64,000 bases of DNA from Streptomyces ureilyticus (GTDB lineage: Bacteria; Actinomycetota; Actinomycetes; Streptomycetales; Streptomycetaceae): the NCBI RefSeq assembly GCF_011045025.1, contig NZ_JAAKZX010000003.1, positions 61,914 to 125,913 of the forward strand. Direction: 5' to 3'. Under the pieces are notes generated by a model. It worked only from the letters and a program-made list of their open reading frames with translations, searched no databases and had not been told where the DNA came from. A program made the position numbers and the translations under genes. This document shows, piece by piece, positions 1-7,706 of the stretch (its first letter is position 1; each line of letters begins with the position of its first letter).

Positions 1-418
1 GGGCCTCGTGGACCGACCGCCGCGACGGGTACCACTCCCTGCCCACCGGGCGGCCCTCCATGTTCCAGCTCCAGGAGACCATCGGCGTGATGCGCATATA
101 GAGGCCCGGGCCGACCATCCCCACGCGCTCTACCGGCTCTTCCGCGCGTCCGTAGACACGTACGCCCCGTGCGATGAACGGATCGAGGGACACCAGATCG
201 TCGATGACGAGGGCCACCTCGCGGTGGCCTGCCCGTACGTTGCGGAACTTGCGGGTTCCGGCGACCGCCGAGCCGGTCCCGCCGACCCAGAAGTACGTGT
301 CGTCGTACTCGAAGGCGAGCGGGACCACATCGGGCTGCCGGCCGTCGGGAGACAGCGTCGCGACACGGGCGAGCGGCTGCGACCGCATGTAGGCGATCTC
401 TTCGTCGGTGAACGACAT
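1..418 (-). CDS. PPOX-class F420-dependent oxidoreductase (3' end outside window)
   Basis: The frame opens at an ATG at 418 (GGAGGATGTC just upstream) and is still open at position 1, so the C-terminus is missing. The N-terminus reads MSFTDEEIAYMRSQPLARVA, followed by a split-barrel pattern: TLSPDGRQPDVVPLAFEYDD, then FWVGGTG, TRKFRNVRAG and the acidic VALVIDDL strand. This matches the TIGR03618/PPOX group of small flavin or F420-binding split-barrel proteins, of which actinomycetes carry many. Substrate unknown. It is divergent from the Acg-type gene at 712, and no clear operator copy points specifically at it. Family assignment is firm; use of F420 rather than FMN is inferred from the family. 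Confidence 0.8.
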   Translation of the reverse strand, partial: MSFTDEEIAYMRSQPLARVATLSPDGRQPDVVPLAFEYDDTYFWVGGTGSAVAGTRKFRNVRAGHREVALVIDDLVSLDPFIARGVRVYGRAEEPVERVGMVGPGLYMRITPMVSWSWNMEGRPVGREWYPSRRSVHEA

Positions 419-711
419 GACATCCTCCGGGCCTACGCATGAAAGGGACTTCCACCTTCCATACGACAGGCATTCCTCCGGATCGGCACCGATACGACGC
501 GCCTGGAGGTATCCCCGACGGCCGGTCCCAGCGTGCCAGGGCTGCTCTTGGCTCCTTGCGGACGTATCTCTCGTCGTCGGGCTCGATCCGTGTCGTCCCG
601 CGGGCCATATGAGGCCACATGGCCCGCGATGACGGGCCGGTCAACCCTCCTCCGGAGCGGGATGGTGGCCGAGGGTTGGCGGTACGGGGGTGAACCGTGC
701 GGAGGAGCGTC
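419..711. other. Divergent intergenic region between PPOX and Acg genes
   Basis: No gene seen. It holds a 9-bp perfect inverted repeat, GCGGGCCAT (600-608) and ATGGCCCGC (619-627), with a 10-nt spacer, and a probable dormancy-operator copy at 634-647. Both lie in the likely promoter region of the rightward Acg gene. Confidence 0.6.
634..647. promoter_or_regulatory. DosR-like operator copy upstream of acg-type gene 1
   Basis: GGGCCGGTCAACCC matches GGGCCG-NN-CGGCCC at 10 of the 12 fixed positions. It ends 64 bp before the ATG at 712. Single copy, weaker than most others in the window. Confidence 0.5.
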
Positions 712-1710
712 ATGCAGACTCGGGAAATCGACGCTACGGCCGTTCAGGCCCTGATGGCCGCGGCGGTGGCCGCGCCGTCGATCCACAACACGCAGCCCTG
801 GCGGTTCGGCCTGGACCCGGACAGCCGGTCGATCGAGGTCCGCGCCGACCGTAGGCGGCCACTGCCGATGATCGATCCGGACCTGCGGGCCCAGCACCTG
901 TCGGTGGGCGCGGCCGTCTTCAACCTCCGCGTGACCGCGGCGCATCTGGGCTGGAATCCCGTCGTACGACTGCTGCCCGCCCCGGACGACCCCGACCTGC
1001 TGGCCACCATGCAACTGACGGCTGTGCCCGCCGCCGACGGGCCGCCGTCCTTCCGCGACCTGTATGAGGCGGTCGAGCGGCGTCACACGAGCCGGATGCC
1101 CTTCACCGGCCGCCCGGTGCCGGACCCGGTCGTGACGGAGATGATCAGCGCCGCCCGGGTCGAGGGCGCGCACCTGGATGTCCCCGACATCATGGGGACC
1201 AGACGCCTGCTGCGCCTGACCCAGGCGGCCGAGGCCCGCAACGCCAGCCAGCCGGCCCGCACCGCCGAGGCGCGCACCTGGGTCACTCTCCCGCGGGCCG
1301 ACACCCCCTACGGCATTCCCCTGACCGCCCTGGGCTCCCGGGATGCGTCCGGGCGGATGCCGATGCGGGACTTCACCGGCTCGCTGCCCGCGCCGCACCT
1401 GCCCGTCCTGCGCTTCGAACGCCATGCCCAGGTGGCCCTGCTGTGGACTTTGCGCGACGGGAGGGAGGACTGGCTGCGGGCGGGCCAGGCCCTGGAGCAC
1501 GTGCTGCTCACAGCGACCGTGCACGGGGTGCGCACCTCGATGCTGCACCAGGCGATGGAGTGGCCGGACCTGCGGGCGGCGACGGGCGGTTCGGGGCGTC
1601 GGTGCTGCCCGCAGTTGCTGATCCGGTTCGGGTACGGCCCGGACGGTCACCGCACGCCGCGTGCGTCCGCGTTCCCCGTGACTCGTCCCGCCCCGGGCCG
1701 TGACCGATGA
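712..1710 (+). CDS. Acg-family FMN-binding nitroreductase-like protein
   Basis: A 332-residue protein of the Acg (Rv2032) family, a nitroreductase-fold group known in mycobacteria for strong induction by hypoxia through DosR and thought to bind or sequester FMN rather than reduce nitro compounds. The signature AAVAAPSIHNTQPWRF is near the N-terminus, RRHTSRMPF in the middle, and MPMRDF and DWLRAGQALE further on. The start at ATG 712 is chosen because GGAGGAG at 701-707 sits just before it; an in-frame GTG at 697 lies upstream of that site. A second family member (4730-5722) is close by on the other strand. Physiological substrate unknown. Confidence 0.88.
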   Translation: MQTREIDATAVQALMAAAVAAPSIHNTQPWRFGLDPDSRSIEVRADRRRPLPMIDPDLRAQHLSVGAAVFNLRVTAAHLGWNPVVRLLPAPDDPDLLATMQLTAVPAADGPPSFRDLYEAVERRHTSRMPFTGRPVPDPVVTEMISAARVEGAHLDVPDIMGTRRLLRLTQAAEARNASQPARTAEARTWVTLPRADTPYGIPLTALGSRDASGRMPMRDFTGSLPAPHLPVLRFERHAQVALLWTLRDGREDWLRAGQALEHVLLTATVHGVRTSMLHQAMEWPDLRAATGGSGRRCCPQLLIRFGYGPDGHRTPRASAFPVTRPAPGRDR

Positions 1711-1886
1711 CCTTCAGTGTCGGGACCGAGCAGGCGGACTGACTCCGCCTCAGCGGCCCGCACCCCAACGGCGAGGCAGGGCACAACGGGCACCGTCGGC
1801 CGGTCCGGGGAGACTGATCGAGTCCCGGCTGCCCAACGGGCCTTGAGAAGGGGGCCGTTGCCCCACCCCGCACCTGCCGGCCTACA

Positions 1887-1920
1887 GGGCCCACCGGCCC
1901 CGGTCGGGGACCTGCGGCCC
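1887..1920. promoter_or_regulatory. Tandem DosR-like operators upstream of USP gene 1
   Basis: GGGCCCACCGGCCC (1887-1900) and GGGACCTGCGGCCC (1907-1920) fit the 12 fixed operator positions at 11 and 10. Starts are 20 bp apart, so both would face the same side of the helix. The downstream ATG is at 1983. Confidence 0.62.
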
Positions 1921-1982
1921 CTACACCACCGACCCCCGCACCACCACGCTGGAATCACATCCCCGTTGAGGAGGCAGAAGCC

Positions 1983-2888
1983 ATGGTTCACAGTGTTGTC
2001 GTAGGTCTCGATGGCTCGGCCGAGAGCCGTGCCGCCGCCGAGTGGGCGGCCCGCGAGGCGAAGCGGCGCTTCCTTCCGCTCAAGCTGGTCCACGTCTGGG
2101 AGGCGGTCCCCGAGCCCATAGCTCTGGCGTCGCTCCTCGGTGCCGAGACGGAGTCCGAAGGCTGGGGGGAGATCCCGCGCGAGGCGACCGAAGAGCTCCG
2201 TCTGCGTCACCCCGGGCTGGACGTGACCGCGGACCAGGTCCCCGGCCGGCCCGCCGAGGTGCTGACTCGGGCGGCGAAGGACGCTGAGCTGCTGGTCCTC
2301 GGCTCCCGCGGGATGAGCAGCATCGGCGGATTCCTCGTCGGCTCCGTGGGCCAGGCCGTCGTGGCGCAGGTCGAGCAGCCGGTGGTTCTCGTGCGGGCCG
2401 GGGAGCAGGCCGCGGACGGGCATGCGATGGATCCGGCCGCAACCCTGTTCGCCGGGGACCCGTCCGGGCCCGTCGTCCTCGGGCTCGACACCGACAGCCC
2501 CGACGACACGCTCCTCGCCTTCGCCTTCGAGGCGGCCGCCCGCCGTGTCACACCCCTGCGGGTTGTCCACGCCTGGAACCTGCCTCCGTACTTCGCGTAC
2601 GGACTGCCCGCCGACCCCGAGCTCAACGCCGTGCTGGGCAAGCAGGACGCTGTCGCACTGGCCGAGGTGCTGCACCGCTGGAAGGAGAAGTACCCGGCCG
2701 TCAAGGTCGTCGAGGAGTCCCGCGCCGGCAATCCCGCCATCCAGCTGGTCGACGCCTCCCGGGAGGCATCCCTGGTTGTCGTGGGCCGGCGGATCCGCCG
2801 CAGCCCGCTCGGCGCGCACATCGGCCCGGTCACGCACGCCGTGTTGCACCATGCCACCGCCCCCGTCGCTGTCGTTGCGCACGACTGA
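1983..2888 (+). CDS. Universal stress protein, two tandem UspA domains
   Basis: 301 residues with two UspA domains (about 1-140 and 158-300). Domain 1 opens VVVGLDGSAESRAAAEWA and ends with the ATP-binding pattern GSRGMSSIGGFLVGSVGQAV (G-2X-G-9X-G-S). Domain 2 opens VVLGLDTDSPDD and ends VVVGRRIRRSPLGAHIGPV, a more degenerate nucleotide site. This double-domain form is the one abundant in the mycobacterial DosR regulon (Rv2623 type). GAGGAGGCAG precedes the ATG. The next USP gene follows after 30 nt and is probably co-transcribed. Role: ATP-binding stress or dormancy modulator; partner unknown. Confidence 0.92.
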   Translation: MVHSVVVGLDGSAESRAAAEWAAREAKRRFLPLKLVHVWEAVPEPIALASLLGAETESEGWGEIPREATEELRLRHPGLDVTADQVPGRPAEVLTRAAKDAELLVLGSRGMSSIGGFLVGSVGQAVVAQVEQPVVLVRAGEQAADGHAMDPAATLFAGDPSGPVVLGLDTDSPDDTLLAFAFEAAARRVTPLRVVHAWNLPPYFAYGLPADPELNAVLGKQDAVALAEVLHRWKEKYPAVKVVEESRAGNPAIQLVDASREASLVVVGRRIRRSPLGAHIGPVTHAVLHHATAPVAVVAHD

Positions 2889-2918
2889 CGCACCCGAGGC
2901 TCTCGAGGAGAAGCCACC

Positions 2919-3824
2919 ATGAACGAGGTACACCGAGGCACCACGGAACTCCCTCTGGTCGTGGGCGTGGACGGCTCCGAGCCGAGCCTGCGGGCCGTTG
3001 ACTGGGCGGCGGACGAGGCCGCCCTGCGCCAGGTGCCGCTGCGGCTGGTGCACGCCTCGCTGTGGCAGCGGTACGAAGGCGCCGCGCTGGCCGAGGACCT
3101 CGGCAAACCGTCCGAGCTGGTGCCGGCCAACGGCATCGTCGACGGCGCCGCCCGGCGGGCGCGCACCCGGCGACCGGACCTGAAGGTGTCCACCGAGGTA
3201 CTGGCGGAGGAGCCGGAGTACGCGCTGGTGCGGGATGGACGACACGCGTCCGCACTGGTCCTGGGCAGCCGGGGGCGCGGCGGCATCGCCGAGCTGCTGC
3301 TCGGTTCCGTCAGCCTGAGCGTGGCCGCCTACGCCACCTGCCCGGTGATCGTGCTGCGCGGCCGCCACGACAAGCAGGCACAGCCCGTGACCCACGGCCG
3401 GATCCTGCTCGGTGTCGGCGAGGAGGCGCACGGTTCTGCTGCCGTGCGTTTCGCCTTCGAGGAGGCGGAGCGGCGGGGTGCCGTGCTGGAGGCCGTACGG
3501 GCCTGGCGGTGCCCCGCGCACGAGACCACCGACCACCCCCTCCTCGCGGGTGAGCCCGCCCACCTGCACGAACAGCGGGCCGCCGAGACGCTGGAGGCCG
3601 CGCTGAACGACGTGGCCGCCGAGCACCCGTCCGTGGAGGTGCGTCGGCGCACTGCCGAGGGGCCCGCTCGTAAGGTGCTGCTCGATGCGTCGGCCACCGC
3701 CGATCTGATGGTCGTCGGGGCCAGGCGGCAGAAGCAGACCTTCGGACTCCAGCTCGGGCGTGTCGCCCACACGGTGCTGCACCACTCCGACTGCCCGGTC
3801 GCGGTCGTACCGCAGCGGAGTTGA
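2919..3824 (+). CDS. Universal stress protein, two tandem UspA domains
   Basis: 301 residues, second gene of a USP pair. Domain 1 begins LVVGVDGSEPSLRAVDWA and carries GSRGRGGIAELLLGSVSLSV as the nucleotide-binding loop. Domain 2 starts near RILLGVGEEAHGSAAV, and its loop reads VVGARRQKQTFGLQLGRVAH, lacking the canonical second glycine spacing. GAGGAGAAGCCACC precedes the ATG. It ends 13 bp before the end of the convergent PPK2 gene with no obvious terminator between them. Function inferred only from the family. Confidence 0.9.
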   Translation: MNEVHRGTTELPLVVGVDGSEPSLRAVDWAADEAALRQVPLRLVHASLWQRYEGAALAEDLGKPSELVPANGIVDGAARRARTRRPDLKVSTEVLAEEPEYALVRDGRHASALVLGSRGRGGIAELLLGSVSLSVAAYATCPVIVLRGRHDKQAQPVTHGRILLGVGEEAHGSAAVRFAFEEAERRGAVLEAVRAWRCPAHETTDHPLLAGEPAHLHEQRAAETLEAALNDVAAEHPSVEVRRRTAEGPARKVLLDASATADLMVVGARRQKQTFGLQLGRVAHTVLHHSDCPVAVVPQRS

Positions 3825-3837
3825 TACGAGGATCGGC

Positions 3838-4551
3838 TCAGAGATTCGCCGCGTGGTCGGGGACGTAGGTCTGCAGATCGCGCGGCGGGCGCTCGTAACC
3901 GGTCGACGCAGGCCGCTCCGGCAGCTCGAGCACCGGCGGCGGCACCTCGTGATAGGGCACGGAGTCGAGCAGGTGGGCGATCATGTTCAGCCGGGCCCGG
4001 CGCTTGTCGTCGCTCTCGACGACGTGCCAGGGTGCCTCGGAGATGTCGGTGTGCACCAGCATCTCGTCCTTGGCCCGGGAGTACGCCTCCCAGCGGGTGA
4101 TCGACTCCAGATCCATCGGCGACAGCTTCCAGCGCCGCAGCGGATCCTCGAGCCGGCGCCGGAAGCGCTCCTGCTGCTCGGTGTCGCTCACCGAGAACCA
4201 GTACTTGCGCAGTAGGATCCCGTCCTCCACCAGCATCCGCTCGAAGATCGGGCACTGGCGCAGGAAGAGCTGGTACTCCTCCTTCGTGCAGAAGTCCATC
4301 ACGTGCTCGACCCCGGCCCGGTTGTACCAGGAGCGGTCGAACAGCACGATCTCCCCGGCGGCCGGCAGATGCTCGACGTACCGCTTGATGGTGCCGCCCT
4401 TGCCCGCCGCGTCCCGGCCCTCGAAGACGACGACCAGCCGGGCACCCCCGGCGCGCACCCACTCCCGCAGCTTTACCAACTCCGTCTGCAGGCACAGCAG
4501 TTCCCGCTCGTACGTCTTGCGCTGCGGTGTCGCCGCGTTCTTGCCGGCCAC
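3838..4551 (-). CDS. ppk2: Polyphosphate kinase 2 homologue with internal in-frame deletion
   Basis: PPK2 enzymes move phosphate between polyphosphate and nucleoside di- or triphosphates. Visible are the Walker A region EGRDAAGKGGTIKR, the lid/Walker B segment FDRSWYNRAG, and SPMDLESITRWEAYSRAKDE. The GTG at 4551 is chosen because GGAGGCAGC precedes it, giving 237 residues. Compared with the family as I know it, roughly 35 residues are missing: IKR (residues 55-57) joins directly to YVEHLPAAG at 4380/4381, whereas normal members have a segment ending in WYFQR before this YVEHLPAAG motif. AAGCGG and CAGCGG codon pairs at the two ends would give a short direct repeat for slippage. The segment after the P-loop forms part of the fold, so activity is doubtful. 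Confidence 0.85.
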   Translation of the reverse strand: MAGKNAATPQRKTYERELLCLQTELVKLREWVRAGGARLVVVFEGRDAAGKGGTIKRYVEHLPAAGEIVLFDRSWYNRAGVEHVMDFCTKEEYQLFLRQCPIFERMLVEDGILLRKYWFSVSDTEQQERFRRRLEDPLRRWKLSPMDLESITRWEAYSRAKDEMLVHTDISEAPWHVVESDDKRRARLNMIAHLLDSVPYHEVPPPVLELPERPASTGYERPPRDLQTYVPDHAANL

Positions 4552-4729
4552 GCTGCCTCCACCGCTCGATGACCTGACGGAGACACGACGCTCAGGGTCG
4601 AACGCCAGGGCAGCACCGTACTGACCTCCGCGGACCCCCGCACGGTGGCGGCGCATCCTCGGCCTCCCGACTCGGCGTGCTCACTGCGGGCCACCATGAC
4701 GGGGGTCACACAAGCACCGCTTCCGGCGC

Positions 4730-5722
4730 TCAGCGTGCGGCTGACGGTGGTTCCTCGGCCAGTGCCTGTTCCGCTGTCCTGCGCGGGGAAGGCGGTCCCT
4801 TCGGCCCGTATCCGAGGCGGAGCACCATTTGGGCGTGAACGCGCCGGTCGCCAGGGGCCTGTCCGAGTTGGTCGCGCAGGTCGGGCCACTCCAGTGCCTG
4901 GTACAGCAGGGATGCCCGTACGCCATGCGCGGTGGCCACCAGCAGGACCCGTTCGAGTGCCTGGCCGGCGCGCAGCCAGTCGGCCCGCCGGTCGTGCCCT
5001 GTGGAAAGCACCATGAGGGTCGGCCGCGTCTCGAAGGGGCGGGCGGCCAGCACGGCCGGGTGCCGGTGGGCGCCGAAGTCCCGCATGGGGATCCGGTCCA
5101 GGAAGTCCTGCGGTCCCAGCGTCGCGGGCGGCATACCGAGGGCCGCGTCGTTCGGTTCGTGCACCCAGCGGCGGCTCTCCGCGGCCCGGTCGGGGTCGGC
5201 CGTGTTGCGATGCTCAGCCTCGCGGGTGAGTTGCAGCAGGCGGTCCGACTCGGTCGGGCCGGGACGACTCAACAGGGCACCTTCGGCGTGGGCGGCCTCG
5301 GCGAGCTCGGCCAGGACGGCGGTGGGCAGCGGCCGCTCGGAGTACGGGAAGCGGCTGCTGCGCCGACGCCACAGCGCGTCGTACAGGTGTGGTGTGGAGG
5401 AGGCGGTGGTGCCGCCGAGCCGCACGGTCGCGAGCAGGTCCGGCTCGTCGGGCCGGGGCAGCAGCCGGGTCACCGGCTCCCTGCCGAAGTGAGCCACCGC
5501 CACCCGGAGGTTGAGCACCGCGCAGCCCACGGAGAGGTGCAGGGCGCGCCCGGTCGGATCGATGCGGCGCAGCCCGCGGTCCGCCGCGGCACGGATCTCC
5601 AGCGTGACGGTGTCCGGGTCCAGCCGGAACCGCCAGGGCTGTGTGTTGTGGATCGAGGGGGCGGCCACGGCCGCGGAGACCAGGTCCTCCAGGGTCGGGA
5701 CAGCGAGAACCGCAGAGCGCAT
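4730..5722 (-). CDS. Acg-family FMN-binding nitroreductase-like protein (second copy)
   Basis: 330 residues, paralogue of the protein at 712-1710. Shared landmarks are AAVAAPSIHNTQPWRF near residue 20, RRRSSRFPYSERPLP, IPMRDFGAHRHP and DWLRAGQALERVL. Start ATG 5722 is preceded by GGGGAGGAG at 5729-5737; longer frames upstream lack a ribosome binding site. A perfect symmetric operator lies about 90 bp upstream. In mycobacteria Acg is among the most strongly hypoxia-induced proteins; its true substrate is unsettled. Confidence 0.88.
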   Translation of the reverse strand: MRSAVLAVPTLEDLVSAAVAAPSIHNTQPWRFRLDPDTVTLEIRAAADRGLRRIDPTGRALHLSVGCAVLNLRVAVAHFGREPVTRLLPRPDEPDLLATVRLGGTTASSTPHLYDALWRRRSSRFPYSERPLPTAVLAELAEAAHAEGALLSRPGPTESDRLLQLTREAEHRNTADPDRAAESRRWVHEPNDAALGMPPATLGPQDFLDRIPMRDFGAHRHPAVLAARPFETRPTLMVLSTGHDRRADWLRAGQALERVLLVATAHGVRASLLYQALEWPDLRDQLGQAPGDRRVHAQMVLRLGYGPKGPPSPRRTAEQALAEEPPSAAR

Positions 5723-5812
5723 CGGGAACTCCTCCCCGCCCCACGCCGACGGGGCGGCGGGGCTTGTCGTGAGCAGATGCCAGCGTGGTGCCCAGGCCAG
5801 TGGCCGCAGGAG

Positions 5813-5826
5813 GGGCCGTACGGCCC
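5813..5826. promoter_or_regulatory. Perfect DosR-like operator upstream of acg-type gene 2
   Basis: GGGCCGTACGGCCC is fully self-complementary and matches all 12 fixed positions. It lies 91 bp upstream of the leftward start at 5722. Confidence 0.75.
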
Positions 5827-6026
5827 TATCCGGTTCCGAATGGCCTGACTTCATTTCGCGGGATCACCTGACCCGGGCCGTTCGCGGTGGGCGGCGAGGA
5901 CGGCGGCCCGCACTTGCTTCGGATTCGGGCTCTGTTCCGTGACGGGGCGTTCCTCGGTCACGTCGACCTCTCGTTCCCCGCTGAGTGACGGACTGACAGG
6001 CAGTCCGTGACGACAACTGTCCGTCC
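5827..6026. other. Intergenic region, no gene seen
   Basis: Between the acg-2 operator and the end of the CBS-BON gene. No open frame with a ribosome binding site and no strong hairpin was found. Confidence 0.4.
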
Positions 6027-6680
6027 CTAGGAACCGCCGTGCTCGGCGAGGTCGAACTCCACGTTCACGACGCCCTCGACGGCCCGGATCAGGCGTGCGG
6101 CCACGGGCACCAGGGACGTGTCCCGGATGCGGCCGCTGAGCGTCACGACCCCGTCCCGCACCGCCACGCGTGCGGCTGACGTCGACGCGGGGAAGAGATG
6201 GGAGACCACCTCGCGGCGGACCTCCTTCGCGATGTCCTCGTCGTCGCGGAGGAACACCTTGAGCAGGTCGGCGCGGCTGACGATGCCCTGCAGCATGCCC
6301 ACGTCGTCGACGACGGGCAGCCGTTTGACCTTGGCGTGAGCCATGATCCGCGCGGCCTGCGCGAGCGTCGCGTCGGCTTGGACGGTGAGGACGGGAGAGG
6401 TCATCAGCTCCCCGGCGGTGACCGCGCCGGCTTTCGCCAAGTCGGACAGGCGGCGCAGCTGGGTGGCCCGGTCGGGGTCGCTGTCGCGGAACTCCTCCTT
6501 GGGCAGCAGGTCGGCCTCGGAGACGACCCCGACGACGCGGCCTTCGCCCTCCAGGACGGGCAGGGCGCTGACCTTCCAGTCCTGCATCATCTGCACGATC
6601 TCCTTGAAGGTGGCCTCGCGGCCGATGGCGGTGACCGTGTGGGTCATGACGTCGCTCACGATGTGCGGGCTGCCGTGCAT
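6027..6680 (-). CDS. CBS-pair plus BON domain protein
   Basis: 217 residues. Two CBS domains (about 5-60 and 90-145) each carry the LPVV-type strand and a G-I/V-V-S-E/R-A-D-L motif (VVGVVSEADLL, LQGIVSRADLLKVFL), followed by a C-terminal BON domain (about 150-210, VRDGVVTLSGRI). CBS pairs usually bind adenine nucleotides; BON may contact membranes or other proteins. The CBS part resembles hypoxic response protein 1 of mycobacteria. The start at 6680 has AGGAGG at 6684-6690. It lies 41 nt downstream of the cyclic-nucleotide-domain gene on the same strand, probably one operon driven from the triple operator at 7256-7311. Confidence 0.9.
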   Translation of the reverse strand: MHGSPHIVSDVMTHTVTAIGREATFKEIVQMMQDWKVSALPVLEGEGRVVGVVSEADLLPKEEFRDSDPDRATQLRRLSDLAKAGAVTAGELMTSPVLTVQADATLAQAARIMAHAKVKRLPVVDDVGMLQGIVSRADLLKVFLRDDEDIAKEVRREVVSHLFPASTSAARVAVRDGVVTLSGRIRDTSLVPVAARLIRAVEGVVNVEFDLAEHGGS

Positions 6681-6721
6681 GATGCCTCCTTGGTCAATGC
6701 CGCTTCGGTTCGTCGGCGCGG

Positions 6722-7186
6722 TCACAGGAGGCTGCCGCTGCCGTAGGGGGCGTACAGGTCCAGCAGTCGGGTGCGGGCCGAGCGCAGGCGGTGGGCGAGG
6801 ACGTCGCCCACCCACTGGGCGACGCTCGCGCCGAGCGCGGGGTCGTCCTTGCACATTGAGCGGATCGCGGTGGCGTCGAACTCGTAGGCGCGCACCGGGC
6901 TGGTCGCCTCGGCGCCCAGGTGCCAGGCGGGCGGGGCGAACAGCCAGGACCAGCCGATGAGTTCGTTGTGGCCGAGGGTCTCGATGACGGCCGCCTGGCG
7001 GCCGGGCACGTGCATGTCGAGGGCGACGGTGCCGGTACGGATGATCCAGAACCGGTCGGCGCGGCCTCCCTCGTTGAAGAGGCGGGTGCCCTGGGGGAAG
7101 GACACCTCCCGGGCGAAGCGCATCAGCCGGTGGCGGTGCTCGGCGGGCAGCGCCTGCAGCATGCCGGCCGTGGCGGGAGCGTTCAT
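6722..7186 (-). CDS. Stand-alone cyclic-nucleotide-binding-domain protein (no HTH)
   Basis: 154 residues covering essentially one cNMP-binding beta-roll: FPQGTRLFNEGGRADRFWII, then TGTVALDM, LGHNELIGWSWLF and a C-terminal helix. The phosphate-binding cassette position reads NELIGWSWLF instead of the GE-L--RxA motif of cAMP binders, so the ligand, if any, is uncertain. CRP/Fnr regulators have a further 60-70 residues with a helix-turn-helix; this protein stops before that, so it is unlikely to bind DNA itself. Start ATG 7186 has GGAGGCACGTC upstream. It is first in a probable operon with the CBS-BON gene. Confidence 0.82.
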   Translation of the reverse strand: MNAPATAGMLQALPAEHRHRLMRFAREVSFPQGTRLFNEGGRADRFWIIRTGTVALDMHVPGRQAAVIETLGHNELIGWSWLFAPPAWHLGAEATSPVRAYEFDATAIRSMCKDDPALGASVAQWVGDVLAHRLRSARTRLLDLYAPYGSGSLL

Positions 7187-7255
7187 GACGTGCCTCCGAT
7201 CAGGGCGTACGAACCTGCCATGTCCAGCGTGTGCCCGTGCCCCCTCCTGGGCCAT

Positions 7256-7311
7256 GGGCCATCCGGCCCCGTGGCCGGGCCGCCCGGTACCCCGTGAGGG
7301 CCCTTGGGCCC
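7256..7311. promoter_or_regulatory. Three DosR-like operators at exact 21-bp steps
   Basis: GGGCCATCCGGCCC (7256-7269), GGGCCGCCCGGTAC (7277-7290) and GGGCCCTTGGGCCC (7298-7311) match 11, 10 and 10 of 12 fixed positions. Starts are spaced 21 and 21 bp, two helical turns each. They lie between the leftward cNMP-domain gene (start 7186) and the rightward small gene (start 7381) and could serve both. Confidence 0.7.
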
Positions 7312-7380
7312 CCTGCGCCGGAACGGGCCTGGCGGTTCGATGAAGACGAGAGACAACCCGCTGGAAGGGGGGTGCTCATC

Positions 7381-7581
7381 GTGGGTACGTCACTGACCCC
7401 GGAGTTCTGGAGGCTGTTCGCCGTCCTCCTGGTGATCTCTATGGCGGTCACCTTCGTGCTCAGCGCCGCGCTCGACGCGCTGGTGCTACGGGCACAGCGG
7501 CGCCGCATCCGGCGCCGGCCGACGGCCACGCGGACGACCGAGGCGTCCCGTCGACCCGTTCGGCCCCTGGTCCGGCACTGA
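7381..7581 (+). CDS. Small single-pass membrane protein
   Basis: 66 residues beginning at GTG 7381 with GGAAGGGG about 8 nt before it. The sequence has one strong transmembrane segment (residues about 8-32, WRLFAVLLVISMAVTFVLSA) followed by an Arg-rich cytoplasmic tail (AQRRRIRRRPTA), predicting an N-out or membrane-anchored, positive-inside topology. No family recognised. It sits between the triple operator and the paired operators of the next USP gene, and a further operator-like copy overlaps its end (7553-7566). Likely a real member of the hypoxia regulon, function unknown. Confidence 0.65.
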   Translation: MGTSLTPEFWRLFAVLLVISMAVTFVLSAALDALVLRAQRRRIRRRPTATRTTEASRRPVRPLVRH

Positions 7582-7596
7582 GCCACAGAAGGAGTG

Positions 7597-7632
7597 GGGC
7601 CGAACGGGCCCAGTGAAGGGCCTGTACGGCCC
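7597..7632. promoter_or_regulatory. Tandem DosR-like operators upstream of USP-arcC operon
   Basis: GGGCCGAACGGGCC (7597-7610) and GGCCTGTACGGCCC (7619-7632) match 11 and 10 of 12 positions; starts are 22 bp apart. A third weaker copy, GACCCGTTCGGCCC at 7553-7566, lies 44 bp upstream, two more 22-bp steps. The USP start is at 7707. Confidence 0.7.
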
Positions 7633-7706
7633 CTGCGTACAAGACCGTTCGTGCACGACGCTCGAATCAGAAATGCACAACAGGCTCGGACGGAGGAGGC
7701 AGCAGC

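Noticed and set aside
6722..7186. CRP/Fnr transcription factor
   Set aside because: The protein ends after the cyclic-nucleotide domain; no helix-turn-helix is encoded in any frame immediately downstream.
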